35,900 bases of DNA from NBML01 sp029939535 (GTDB taxonomy: Bacteria; Desulfobacterota; Desulfobacteria; Desulfobacterales; Desulfobacteraceae), in assembly GCA_029939535.1 (NCBI GenBank), contig JAOZST010000013.1:1-35900 (forward strand), read 5' to 3'. This document shows, one piece after another, positions 1 through 9,300 of this stretch. The notes beneath the pieces were generated by a model. The model was not told where the DNA came from, did no database searches, and saw only the letters and a list, made by a program, of their open reading frames with translations. A program made the position numbers and the translations under genes. Within the stretch, counting starts at the first letter, position 1, and every line of letters begins with the position of its first letter.

Positions 1-51
1 CCTGACCTTACGGCTGCCAGCCGTACGCTCTCCCAGCTGAGCTACAGCCCC
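1..51 (-). tRNA. tRNA-Ala (anticodon GGC), 3' part cut off by window edge
   Basis: Read on the minus strand from 51, the sequence gives a 7-nt acceptor strand (GGGGCTG), a GCTC/GAGC D stem and an anticodon arm TACGG-CTGGCAG-CCGTA. The loop places GGC at the anticodon, which reads Ala codons GCC/GCU. The variable loop is entered and then the window ends, so the T arm, 3' acceptor strand and CCA state are not visible. A good sigma-70 promoter lies just upstream (69-97). Confidence 0.93.
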
Positions 52-68
52 ACAAGAGAAGATGGTGA

Positions 69-97
69 TTAATAATCGAAACAGGGATTCATGTCAA
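69..97 (-). promoter_or_regulatory. sigma-70 promoter for tRNA-Ala
   Basis: On the minus strand TTGACA (97-92) is followed after 17 bp by TATTAA (74-69). The predicted start is about 62, some 11 nt before the mature tRNA 5' end at 51, a normal stable-RNA arrangement. The -35 box overlaps the edge of an AT palindrome at 95-120 that could serve as an UP element. Confidence 0.65.
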
Positions 98-120
98 TAA
101 AAAAAATATTTTTTTTATTG
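95..120. repeat. 26-bp perfect A8/T8 palindrome between divergent promoters
   Basis: The sequence is CAAT, eight A, TA, eight T, ATTG, identical to its own reverse complement. It sits between the -35 boxes of the leftward tRNA-Ala promoter and the rightward ppiD promoter. It is too AT-rich to be a convincing terminator. Its position suits a shared UP element or a site for a nucleoid protein; that role is inference. Confidence 0.6.
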
Positions 121-149
121 AGAATTATGAATTTTAAAAGATTAATTAG

Positions 150-179
150 TTGACACAAGGACTTATGAAACGATATTAT
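150..179 (+). promoter_or_regulatory. sigma-70 promoter for the PpiD-like gene
   Basis: TTGACA (150-155) and TATTAT (174-179) are separated by 18 bp. The predicted transcription start is near 186, giving a leader of about 44 nt before the ATG at 230. The -35 is a perfect consensus. Confidence 0.65.
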
Positions 180-229
180 AGTCTGTTTTTTTCATAAATT
201 TTTATCTTGGAGAAGTTAAGGAGAAAGTG

Positions 230-2122
230 ATGCTGAGTTACCTGCGTGAAAATACTGGAAACTGGATTATCAAGATTTTTCTTGGAATCATAGTGATTGT
301 TTTTGTTTTTCTTGGAGTTGGGAGCATGAGTTCCAATAAAGACAGGAATGTTGCCACCATAGATGATGAACCCATCACCTTTAACGAGTACCAGGATGCC
401 TATAGAATGGTTGTTGAGCAGATGAGAAGTAAATTCGGGGATAACCTGAATGATGATCTTTTAAAGGCATTAAATGTTAAACAGCAGGCAATCAACAGTT
501 TGATCGAACAAAAACTTGTGGAAAAAGAGGCTGAAAAGCTAAATATTATTGTTTCTGACAAAGAGCTGCAGGATTCATTATTGTCCATTAAAGCATTTCA
601 GATTAACGGGGCCTTTAACCTGGAGCAATATAAAAAAGTTCTTGGATTTAATTCCACAAACCCTGAAATTTTTGAAGTACGCCAGCGTGCAGCCATACAG
701 GAAAAGAAAGTTAGGGATATGGTATTCAGCGGTATTACAGTATCTGATATGGAAGCCAGGGACTGGTATGTTTTTCAGAATACTAAAATGGCCATTGATT
801 TTATAAAGGTGGATCCCAATAGTTTTACCGATGTTTCTCCCACCCAGGACCAGATAAAAAAACAATATAAAGAAAACAAAGATCTTTACAAATCAGAACC
901 CAGGCTAAAGGCGGTTTATTTAAAATTTTCTCCTGAAGATTACAAGGGGAAAGTAACGGTCACAGACGAACATGTTAAAGAGTTTTATCAGCAAAACCTG
1001 GATCAGTTTAAAACTCCTGAAAAAGTTGAAGCCCGGCACATTCTGATTAAGGTGGATGAAAATGCCGATGAAACTGTTGTGGAGAATGCAAGAAAACAGG
1101 CCCAGGATATTTATGAAAAAGCAGTCAAGGGAAAAGATTTTTCTGAACTGGCCAAGGAATTTTCCCAGGGTCCTTCCAGGGACAGCGGGGGATATGTGGG
1201 TATATTTGAAAGGTCAAGTATGGTCAAACCCTTTGGGGATAAGGCTTTTTCCATGAAGCCGGGTGAAATCAGTAAACCGGTTAAGACCATGTTTGGGTGG
1301 CATGTTATAAAAGTTATGGCAAAATTTGAAGCTTCTGTTGAAACCCTGGCCCAGGCAACGGAAAAAATAAAATCCCAGCTGGAGGTTCAGGAACTTCAGA
1401 ATATGGCTTATTACCAGGCCGGAGAGGCCTTTGATTCTGTTGTTGACGGAGATGATCTCGAGCAGGTTGCCCTTATTACTAAAAGAAAAGTGATGGCCAC
1501 AGACAGTTTTTCCCAAAACGGTGTAGGCCTTGATTTGGAAGACAATGCAGAATTTGCCAAGGCTGCCTTTAGTCTGCCAAGCGATGAAATAAGTGATGTA
1601 AAACAACTGGGGAACAATTATTATCTGATCAAAGTAGTTGAAAAAATCGAACCAGAGCTTTTGCCCCTGGAAACTGTGAAAGAGAGCATTGTTGCAACAT
1701 TGACGGTAAAAATGCAAAAAGAAGCAGCAGGAAAAGCTGCCCGGGCTTTGGCTGAAAAAGTTGAAGCTTCCGGTTCCATTGAACAGCTTGCCAGGGAAAA
1801 TAATCTGGTCATGGCTTCCACAAATCTGTTTACCCGGAATGGTCCTGTTGAGCCCATTGGCAGTGCCCTTGAAGTGGTTAAAGCTGCCTTTACCCTGGGT
1901 AAGGAAAATCCTGTTTATCCCGAGGTGTTGGAGACTCCCAATGGATTATATATCATCGGGTTTAAGGAGAATCAGCTTCCAAAAGATGAGATGGTTGATG
2001 AAAATCTTCAGAAAACAAAAAAAGAGATTGCCTGGAGAAAACAGGGACATTATTACATGGCGTGGATAGAAGAACTGAAAACCAGAACAGATATTGAGAT
2101 TAATCCACAATTTCTGAATTAA
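230..2122 (+). CDS. ppiD: PpiD/SurA-type membrane-anchored peptidyl-prolyl isomerase
   Basis: Periplasmic folding helper of the SurA_N/parvulin class: it would bind unfolded secreted and outer-membrane proteins and isomerise Xaa-Pro bonds. A short positively charged N-terminus is followed by one membrane segment (about residues 12-32), a SurA_N-like helical chaperone region, a parvulin domain at about 267-366 beginning VEARHILIKV and containing the FGWHVIKV strand, and a helical C-terminal half. The length of 630 residues matches E. coli PpiD (623). I chose ATG 230 because AAGGAG at 218-223 is spaced 6 nt from it; a GTG at 227 is also in frame but too close. It stands first after a strong promoter and 43 nt before the M16 peptidase gene. 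Family assignment is firm. Whether it behaves as PpiD or as a SurA substitute is not decidable here. Confidence 0.92.
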   Translation: MLSYLRENTGNWIIKIFLGIIVIVFVFLGVGSMSSNKDRNVATIDDEPITFNEYQDAYRMVVEQMRSKFGDNLNDDLLKALNVKQQAINSLIEQKLVEKEAEKLNIIVSDKELQDSLLSIKAFQINGAFNLEQYKKVLGFNSTNPEIFEVRQRAAIQEKKVRDMVFSGITVSDMEARDWYVFQNTKMAIDFIKVDPNSFTDVSPTQDQIKKQYKENKDLYKSEPRLKAVYLKFSPEDYKGKVTVTDEHVKEFYQQNLDQFKTPEKVEARHILIKVDENADETVVENARKQAQDIYEKAVKGKDFSELAKEFSQGPSRDSGGYVGIFERSSMVKPFGDKAFSMKPGEISKPVKTMFGWHVIKVMAKFEASVETLAQATEKIKSQLEVQELQNMAYYQAGEAFDSVVDGDDLEQVALITKRKVMATDSFSQNGVGLDLEDNAEFAKAAFSLPSDEISDVKQLGNNYYLIKVVEKIEPELLPLETVKESIVATLTVKMQKEAAGKAARALAEKVEASGSIEQLARENNLVMASTNLFTRNGPVEPIGSALEVVKAAFTLGKENPVYPEVLETPNGLYIIGFKENQLPKDEMVDENLQKTKKEIAWRKQGHYYMAWIEELKTRTDIEINPQFLN

Positions 2123-2165
2123 AAATTTTAAAAATAGACTCTTTTAAAACAGGATTATAGATTTT

Positions 2166-5084
2166 ATGGGAATTAGGGTTATTGGTGAAAAAATTAGAAT
2201 TCTGGCTGCCATTATCCTCATGGGGCTGGTCATGTTTTCTTGCGTGGGAAAACAGGAAGGCTTATTTTCAGGGGATAGTGCTTTACCAGAGAATGGCATT
2301 TTTCCGGTTCAGGGCAGTAAAGTTGATCCAGCCCTGGTCCAGGGGATTCTGCCCAATGGTTTTAAATATGTGCTCATGGAAAATTCCACTCCCAGGGACC
2401 GGGTCAGTGTTCATTTGAACGTTTTTGCAGGGTCGGTCCATGAAACAGATGAAGAGCAGGGACTGGCCCATTATCTTGAGCATATGGTTTTTAATGGGTC
2501 TGAACACTTTAAGCCGGGAGAGCTTGTTGAATATTTTCAGTCCATTGGCATGGATTTCGGGGCAGATGCCAATGCAAGCACCTCTTTTTTTACCACTGTC
2601 TATGATTTGACCCTTCCCAGGGGAGATAAAAAACACCTTGAAGATGCCTTTCTGGTAATAAAAGACTATGCATCCGGTGCTTTGCTGCTGGAAGAGGAAG
2701 TGGACCGGGAACGGGGGATTATCCTGGCGGAAAAAAGAGAGAGGGATTCTGTATCCTACAGGACCTTTAAGCGGGAACTTGCATTTGAACTGCCTGGATC
2801 CATTTTAAATAAAAGATTTCCCATTGGTATTGATCCAATTCTTGAGACAGCAGACAGAAAGCTTTTAAAAGGATTTTATGACCTATGGTATCGTCCGGAT
2901 AACATGGCCCTGGTAATTGTCGGAGATGTGGATGTAAACCAGGCCAGGGAATTGATCGAAAAAGAATTTTCAGGACTTCAGCCCCGAAAAACGGCATCCA
3001 GCAAGCCCTTGGATATATCCTGGGAATCCCATAGAGGAACTTCGGTGTTTTATCATTATGAACCTGAAGCCGGGAATACAGAAGTAACCATTGAAAGGGT
3101 TTCCCATGTTCCATTCCAACCCCAGACCCTTGAGACATTGAAGGAAAATATGGTCAGGAATATTGGGGATTCAATTTTTCAGAACCGGCTTTCCCAGATG
3201 ATTAGAAAAGAATCGGTAAGCTTTTCAACTGCATCGGTTTATTCAGGTATTTTTTTGCAAAATATTTTTGCGGCTGCTGTGAAGGTGGGCTGTGAATCTG
3301 ATAAATGGGAAAAAAGCCTTGGCCAGATTGAAAAAACATTACGACAGGCCCTGGCATATGGATTTTTCCCCAAAGAATTTGCCAGGGTAAAGGCTGATTT
3401 TATTTCCATGCTTGATACGGATCTGGCCAAGGCCGATACCCGTAAAACTTCTTTTCTGGCCCAGTCTATTTTAGGGGCCATAAACCAGAAAAAGATGTTT
3501 TTATCTCCCCTTCAGAAACAGGAGTTGTTAAAACCTTATTTGCAGAGATTGACCCTTGAACAGGTCAACCAGGCATTCAGGGATTCCTGGAAAGATGACC
3601 ATAGACTGGTTTTGGTTTCCGGGAACGCAAATATTATGGAAAACCAAAACCAGGAAGATCAGGATCTGGAAAGTAAGGATATATCTGCAAGGGCCGGGAT
3701 TCTGGATGCCTACCAGAAAAGTGCTTCCCAGCCTGTACAGGAATTTGAACAATTTGAATCCAAAGTATTTCCATACCTGGATGTTCCAAAATCCATTGGT
3801 AAAATTATTAGCAAAAAAGAGAATGTCAAGGGACTGGGCATTACCCAGGTTGAGTTGGATAACAATATTAAATTGAATCTCAAGCCAACGGAATTTAAAA
3901 AAGGTGAATTTATCATCAAGGTGGTATTTGGCCGGGGAAAATCATCAGAACCTGAGTCCCTGCCTGGACTGTCAGCCATTGCAGAATCAGCAGTAAGGCA
4001 AAGTGGATTTGCCTCCATGGATATGGATCAGATTGAAGAAGCCCTGGCTGGTAAAGATGTGAGCATGGGGTTTGCCATTAAGGATAATTATTTTGCCCTG
4101 GAAGGCTCGGGAGATCCCAATGAATCCGAGACCATCTTTCAGCTTATTTATACCTATTTCAAGGATCCAGGATTCAGGCACCAGGGACTGACCCTTGCCA
4201 AAACCCATTACGGCCAGATGTATGAGTCATTAAAAAGAACTCCGGATGGTATCATGGGCATACAGGGGAATCGTTTCCTGGCAAAAGGAGATCCCAGGTT
4301 TGGAATTTTGCCCCTGGAGGAGATGAACAAAATCACCCTCAAAGATATTGAAACCTGGCTGAAGCCCTTTTTTAACACTGCCCCCATTGAGGTATCCATT
4401 GTGGGAGATTTTGATGCGGATACAATATTAAAACAAGCGGTCACCTATCTGGGGGCCCTTGGAAAAAGGCAAAATTTTTCCGGTCCTGTAACGGGGGACA
4501 AAAAAGTTTTATTCCCCAAGGGTGAAAAGCTTGTCCTGAAACTTGATACAAAAATTGACAAAGGCATGGTAAGGATTGCTTTTTTAACAGATGATTTCTG
4601 GGATATAAATCAGACCAGAAAGCTGTCCATGCTGGCCAGGGTTTTTTCAGAACGTCTCAGAAAAATTATCCGTGAGGAACTTGGGGAATCCTATTCACCA
4701 TACGTGTATAACAGCCCGTCCCTTATCCATGATAACTATGGGGTCATGCATGTGGTGGTGAATGTTCTGCCTGGAAATGAAGACATTGTTTATGAACAGG
4801 TGGAAAAGATTGTAAAATCTCTTACAACAGAGGGTGTTGGCAAGAAAGAATTGGAACTGGTGAAAAAACCTGTTTTAAACCAATTGACAGTTTTACGGCA
4901 GAGCAACACCTATTGGCTGAATTCGGTAATGGCAGATTCTTTTAGACATCCGGAAAGACTGGATTGGGCCAATCATCTGGTTTCCACTTATTCATCAATT
5001 CATAATGAAGATTTGACTGTTCTGGCAGGGCGGTATTTGAAAATGGATGAAAGTGCTTTTATTGTAATTCATCCGGCAGAGTAA
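2166..5084 (+). CDS. M16 (insulinase/pitrilysin) family zinc metallopeptidase, exported
   Basis: Large zinc protease of the M16 family, with catalytic and non-catalytic halves in one chain of 972 residues. The inverted zinc motif HxxEH is at His102-Glu105-His106 (HYLEH), and the distal zinc ligand fits Glu182 in the RERGIILAE stretch. The second half carries the usual inactive M16 repeats, including the R/Y segment near GESYSPYVY. The N-terminus has a hydrophobic segment ending at Cys26 (MFSC), a possible but non-ideal lipobox, so the product is periplasmic or lipid-anchored; start ATG 2166 is the one that supplies it. Ribosome-binding site is weak (AGGA about 12 nt upstream). It follows ppiD by 43 nt, probably co-transcribed, suggesting degradation of exported peptides or misfolded proteins. 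The substrate is unknown. Confidence 0.92.
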   Translation: MGIRVIGEKIRILAAIILMGLVMFSCVGKQEGLFSGDSALPENGIFPVQGSKVDPALVQGILPNGFKYVLMENSTPRDRVSVHLNVFAGSVHETDEEQGLAHYLEHMVFNGSEHFKPGELVEYFQSIGMDFGADANASTSFFTTVYDLTLPRGDKKHLEDAFLVIKDYASGALLLEEEVDRERGIILAEKRERDSVSYRTFKRELAFELPGSILNKRFPIGIDPILETADRKLLKGFYDLWYRPDNMALVIVGDVDVNQARELIEKEFSGLQPRKTASSKPLDISWESHRGTSVFYHYEPEAGNTEVTIERVSHVPFQPQTLETLKENMVRNIGDSIFQNRLSQMIRKESVSFSTASVYSGIFLQNIFAAAVKVGCESDKWEKSLGQIEKTLRQALAYGFFPKEFARVKADFISMLDTDLAKADTRKTSFLAQSILGAINQKKMFLSPLQKQELLKPYLQRLTLEQVNQAFRDSWKDDHRLVLVSGNANIMENQNQEDQDLESKDISARAGILDAYQKSASQPVQEFEQFESKVFPYLDVPKSIGKIISKKENVKGLGITQVELDNNIKLNLKPTEFKKGEFIIKVVFGRGKSSEPESLPGLSAIAESAVRQSGFASMDMDQIEEALAGKDVSMGFAIKDNYFALEGSGDPNESETIFQLIYTYFKDPGFRHQGLTLAKTHYGQMYESLKRTPDGIMGIQGNRFLAKGDPRFGILPLEEMNKITLKDIETWLKPFFNTAPIEVSIVGDFDADTILKQAVTYLGALGKRQNFSGPVTGDKKVLFPKGEKLVLKLDTKIDKGMVRIAFLTDDFWDINQTRKLSMLARVFSERLRKIIREELGESYSPYVYNSPSLIHDNYGVMHVVVNVLPGNEDIVYEQVEKIVKSLTTEGVGKKELELVKKPVLNQLTVLRQSNTYWLNSVMADSFRHPERLDWANHLVSTYSSIHNEDLTVLAGRYLKMDESAFIVIHPAE

Positions 5085-5132
5085 TGTACCGGTTAGGACT
5101 TGTACCGGTTAGGACTTGTACTGGTCAGGAAG
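5085..5132. repeat. 16-bp tandem duplication at the 3' end of the PilZ gene
   Basis: The unit TGTACCGGTTAGGACT occurs at 5085-5100 and exactly again at 5101-5116. A third diverged copy (12 of 16 identical) at 5117-5132 lies inside the PilZ coding region. In the gene sense the duplicated unit carries the codons for the final YKS and the TAA stop, so stop-bearing ends stand in a row. The array starts at the first base after the M16 stop codon. Each unit holds the palindrome ACCGGT, so two copies can pair as a 6-bp stem. Confidence 0.85.
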
Positions 5133-5525
5133 TTTTTCAACTTGTTCGGATACATTATTGCGGAGATAATAATCCAGATCAAAAAGCTGCTTAAAACTTA
5201 AATCACTGAACTTGACATGACGTTTTCGAACTTTCATGGAGCTGAAAGATGGTGTGTTGGTAACCTCATAATCTGCAATGGTCTGAAATGGCAGATCTCC
5301 TACATAATACCCCATACTGCTTAAAAAAACTGCTTCTTCAGGCTTTGTTTCCGATTCATTGTCGCCATTGCTGGTATCAATATATTTAAATGAAAGTCCC
5401 CCCATACTGATATCAATGATCTGACCCAGTTTGTGGGAATTAGGGCTGATTGCAGCATATGCCCCTTCAACAGCCTTATAACGTTTGTTTTTACGTCTTT
5501 CTATAGTCCGTTTTCTACCAACCAT
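5109..5525 (-). CDS. PilZ-domain protein, probable cyclic-di-GMP receptor
   Basis: A 138-residue single-domain protein. Both halves of the c-di-GMP-binding PilZ signature are visible: RxxxR at Arg11-Arg15 (RRKNKR) and D/NxSxxG at Asp38-Ser40-Gly43 (DISMGG). The rest is a beta-rich body and a short charged C-terminal helix. It has no signal peptide, so it should act in the cytoplasm on an unknown partner. A good ribosome-binding site (AAAGGAAT) precedes ATG 5525. It is separated from recX by 301 bp and converges on the M16 gene. Its last codons and stop lie in a tandem duplication. Another possible second-messenger protein is encoded at 21878-24103, but no link is shown. Confidence 0.85.
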   Translation of the reverse strand: MVGRKRTIERRKNKRYKAVEGAYAAISPNSHKLGQIIDISMGGLSFKYIDTSNGDNESETKPEEAVFLSSMGYYVGDLPFQTIADYEVTNTPSFSSMKVRKRHVKFSDLSFKQLFDLDYYLRNNVSEQVEKLPDQYKS

Positions 5526-5826
5526 TCGACTGATTCCTTTAGAGAATGAGATATCATTGATTTTTATAAAATTTATGCATAATTTATACCATTCTATTCT
5601 TTTTCTGTAATAAGAGAATGATGTCTTACAACAGATAATAAATCAGGATAACTCGCCGTAATAGTTCCTCATGTTTTTTTAAAAACTACTATTTATTTAT
5701 ATCATAACATCTGAACACTGTATCATAAAATTTAGCTTATGGAAAAGAAGTAATAAATTGGGAATTTTTTTCCCTTAAATTATGGAATTTTTTCCTTATG
5801 GTTTCCCTCACCCTGTTTGGTTTGGA
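5526..5826. other. AT-rich intergenic region between recX and the PilZ gene
   Basis: No coding sequence is supported in this 301-bp stretch. Near its right end are two small A/T-loop hairpins reading leftwards after recX: GGGAA/TTCCC arms at 5760-5774 and GGAA/TTCC arms at 5784-5795. They could be weak terminators of the recX operon. Near its left end lies a candidate sigma-54-like promoter for the PilZ gene (5576-5591). The rest is featureless AT-rich sequence. Confidence 0.5.
5576..5591 (-). promoter_or_regulatory. candidate sigma-54-like promoter for the PilZ gene
   Basis: On the minus strand the 16 bases TGGTATAAATTATGCA place GG and GC exactly where the -24/-12 elements stand in the sigma-54 consensus (TGGCAC-N5-TTGCA). 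The predicted start near 5566 would give a leader of about 40 nt before ATG 5525. Three consensus positions outside the GG/GC core fail, and AT-rich DNA gives chance matches, so this is tentative. Confidence 0.25.
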
Positions 5827-6324
5827 TTACTCAGGTTTGGAAATAGAAGAAAAAACCCGTTGCCAGGTGGCCTGGCATACTGAAAAACTAAAACCCCTAT
5901 AGCGAAGATAATTCATCATTTTTTTCTTACGGGATTCCCTTTCAAGGTGTTTCCATGATTTTATTTTTTGTTTTACAGCAAGAAAAGCAAGCTCTAAATT
6001 ATCGAAATCAGAAAGTAATTCATCTATGATGGAGGGTTCAATTCCCTTGTGATCAAGTTCATAACTAAGGGCAAAGATCGATTTGGGTTTGTTTTTTTTC
6101 CGATTCTCGAGATACATTTCAGCAAATCTTCTATCGTTAAGATAGTTATTTTCTTTGAGTTGTTCAATTGCCTTTTCAGTCATCTGGTCTGTAAAACCTT
6201 TTTTTAAGAGGTAATCATTCATTTCCCTGGTACTTCTCTCCCTCAGGGAAAGATAGCCCATGGCCATGCCAAGGGCTGATTTCAGTTCTGGGTCCATATC
6301 TTGAAAAATAGAATCTGCATTCAT
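5827..6324 (-). CDS. recX: RecX family regulator of RecA
   Basis: RecX binds RecA filaments and limits or modulates recombinase and co-protease activity in the cytoplasm. The protein shows the tandem three-helix repeats of the family: YLSLRERSTREMNDYLLKKGF, then the NNYLNDRRFAEMYLENR segment, the KGIEPSIIDELL repeat, and a final RYRGFSFSVCQATW repeat. Length of about 165 residues is typical. The start is uncertain: ATG 6324 is 10 nt after the AsmA-like gene's stop, while an in-frame TTG at 6342 would overlap that gene by 8 nt. Neither has a strong ribosome-binding site. It is the last gene of the rbgA-prc-ppiC-asmA-like run, and recA is not in the window. Confidence 0.85.
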   Translation of the reverse strand: MNADSIFQDMDPELKSALGMAMGYLSLRERSTREMNDYLLKKGFTDQMTEKAIEQLKENNYLNDRRFAEMYLENRKKNKPKSIFALSYELDHKGIEPSIIDELLSDFDNLELAFLAVKQKIKSWKHLERESRKKKMMNYLRYRGFSFSVCQATWQRVFSSISKPE

Positions 6325-6334
6325 CTTATTGGTT

Positions 6335-9300
6335 TCACTCAAGTATTCTGACAGGGGCTTTGATTATATTTTCCAGCATATTGATCAACCCCTGGCCCAC
6401 AGCAGAGGGATGAAGCGGTATGACAACCGGGTCGCTTATTTTCCCTGTGGCTTTGGCAGGAAATAAGGCCAGCCTGCCCATAATGGTATTCACAATGGGA
6501 ATATGCTTGATAATGGTATCAATGGTTTTAAAGGGAGCAACCAGGCATGTCAGATTCAGTTTATCATTCAAGGGGTCAATCCAGCCGCTGAAAATAAGTG
6601 TCATGTCATTTCCATCTATTAATGCCTTTTTCAGGTGAATAACGCTGTCTTTGATATCTGCCTGAATATCTATTGTCCTGTATCCAAATCCTTTCTGGGT
6701 AATATCTGGTGTCTTTAGAATATTTAATACGGAAAGAAGTCTGGATAGAAGTGTTAATTTGTAAATCCTGCCTTTGGCGGCATGCATAGTCAGAGAACCG
6801 TTCTGGCTGTTTGAAATGGTATCTGAAGAATCCTGTCCTTTAAAATTACTGGAAAATGAATAGGTTCCGTCAATCAATGCATTGTCCTTAAAAAGGCATG
6901 AAATCATATCAGCAATATCTTCAGTATCCAGGGCCTGGATACTGAAGTCGGTCTTTACCTGTTTTTCTTGGTTTTCTCCAAGGAGGATTTCCACTTTTCC
7001 CGTGAGCCCAAGGTCACACAAAACAGCCTGGCGGATATGGATATCTGTTTTTTTCTTATTAAAAAAAAGTTCTGTTTTTATATCAATGAAAGTTCTGTTT
7101 TTATATTTTAGTTCTCTGGATGTAAGAAAAATACTTTTGTTGTTTAAAAAAGTAGAAAAAGCAGGAGGCAGAGGTTTACTTTCATTTTTTGAGATTGATA
7201 CAAAAGAATCCAGAGTGATTTTTTCAAGATCCAGGTGAAGGTTTGAGTCGGAATCTGTGTATATTTTTACTGTAGCGCCTGAAGTAAAGGAGTTGAACTG
7301 GCCATGGAGAAAAGAGTCTTTTATAAGCAATTGCTCAATTGTGCTGGTATTTAGCACCCCTTTAAAGTCAAAAAAAGGCTGGGAAGGATTTTGATTAAAC
7401 GTGAACATTGCATTGGACAGAGTTTTTTCTTTGATGGTTAAAACATTGGGAAATAAGTCCTTTATGTTTTTGCCTATTAAATCAAAGGAAAGCTCAGAAC
7501 CGGAAGGGAATGTCAACTTGCCTTTTAAAAGGGCTTTATTTTTATTGTTTTCAATGCTGATATCAGAAACATGCAGGGGAAGCTTGATGCTGTTTAACCA
7601 GGATGGGTCCAATGTATCCAATGCATTTAGGTCATAGGAAAGCCAGGTCAGATCCTCTACCTGAGCCGTTAGGCCTTTTATTGATATTTCCCGGTCATTT
7701 GCTTCAAAACGGCCGGAAACAGATTGTATCTGGGTTTTATCTTCCGGGACATCTGTTTTTTTTGATTTATCCGATTTATTTGATTTCTTCGGGACAAACC
7801 CGATATTGATATTTTTACCAGAGCCATTGATGTTAAAATCCCATTTTGCGGGGGTAAGAATAGGTCCCTTGATTTTGGCTGTTTTGATAATGATTTCACC
7901 CCTGGAGGGTCTGACAGGAGAAATCAGATCCATAACCATTTCATGGGATTGTAACCATGGCATTAGCTCATCTATTTTAAGTCTTGCCTGGGCCGAGGTG
8001 ATATCAATATTTGGGGATTGATGTAAATCAACAATTGCGTTTAGGTTTTCAAAGGGACTTGTTTTTAGAAATCCAGAGAAATTTTCAATTCTTATTTTGT
8101 CGTTTTTGTATCCAAATATTCCGGTTGTAATGGATATTGGCAGGGGAATTCTGTCATAGTATCCTTTGGCTGAAAGATTTTGGGTGTGAACATTGATATC
8201 CAGTTCTTTCTGCATACTGGCCATGCCAAGTTTGAGGACCCAATCTGCCTGGCCTGATATCTGCCTGACCTTTACAAGTTCTTTTGCCAACAAGGTTTTC
8301 GGCAGAAGGGATATTAATATCCCGGGAAGAGTGGCAAGGTCAGTATGAAGGTTGAATTCACCGGAAAAAGGAAAGCCTTCATGGTTCATCAGGTCAATTT
8401 CAAGGGTTCCTTTTTTTATGGCAGTGGAATTAATATTGCCGTTTTGGGTCTTGATATGAATAATTCCCTTTTCAATAATTGCATCTCCCTGGACATTCTC
8501 TGCAATTAAAGGGGTTTCAGGTATTTTTACCATGGAATTCATGGCAGATCCTTTTAAAAACAGATTTTTCCCGTCAAAAAGACTGGCAAGGGTATTGCTT
8601 TTAAATCCAACTATCACATTTTTGGCGATACCACCCCGTAAGATGTCAAATAATTGACTAATTATTTTGTTGGAGCCCAGAAGTTTTAAACATGCCAGCC
8701 TGGCCTGGGAAATATCAATATCATTCCCAATAAATGTTATGGCGGTTTTACCAGTTTTTTGATTGTCTGAGAAATTAATGGCAACTCCTGCCCTGGGATA
8801 GGAAATTACAAGGGGTTTGAGACTAGCAGATAAAATCCCAGTGGAAACTGTAAATCCCAGATCAAGCAGGTCAGCATTCAGGGGTTTATTCGGGATTTTT
8901 ATGGAGAGAACCCGGGGTTCCAGGATTTTTATATTTCCAATTAGTTCCTTTGCATCTATAAGTTTCAGATCAAGGGTCATTTTTTTGGAAGAGATGGAAT
9001 TGAGATCCATTTTTTTTAAGAGTGAATTTTCAGAAAATTGATTTTTATGGATATCTAATCCATAAACCCCTGCATGTAAATTCAGGGAGTTATTTGGTTT
9101 GTCAATTGCAAGTGAACAGTCCAGAGATTTAAAATAATCTGATCCAGCATTTTTAATGAAAATATTCAGGTTCCCCTGATTGTCGGGAAAAAAAGAAAAT
9201 AACTTTTGAATATCTTCCTGGGGCAGTTTAAAGGAAAAGGGTTTTTTGTTCTGCTTTTTATCCAGACCTGCAACATTCTTTTGTTTTCCGTGGGTGTACT

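Noticed and set aside
1214..1717. 167-codon minus-strand frame inside the PpiD-like gene
   Set aside because: Antisense shadow; the plus strand has clear parvulin motifs in the same place.
5760..5795. Two GGGAA/TTCCC and GGAA/TTCC hairpins after recX as a firm terminator
   Set aside because: Stems are only 4-5 bp and the T-rich tracts are in the loops; kept only as a note in the intergenic entry.
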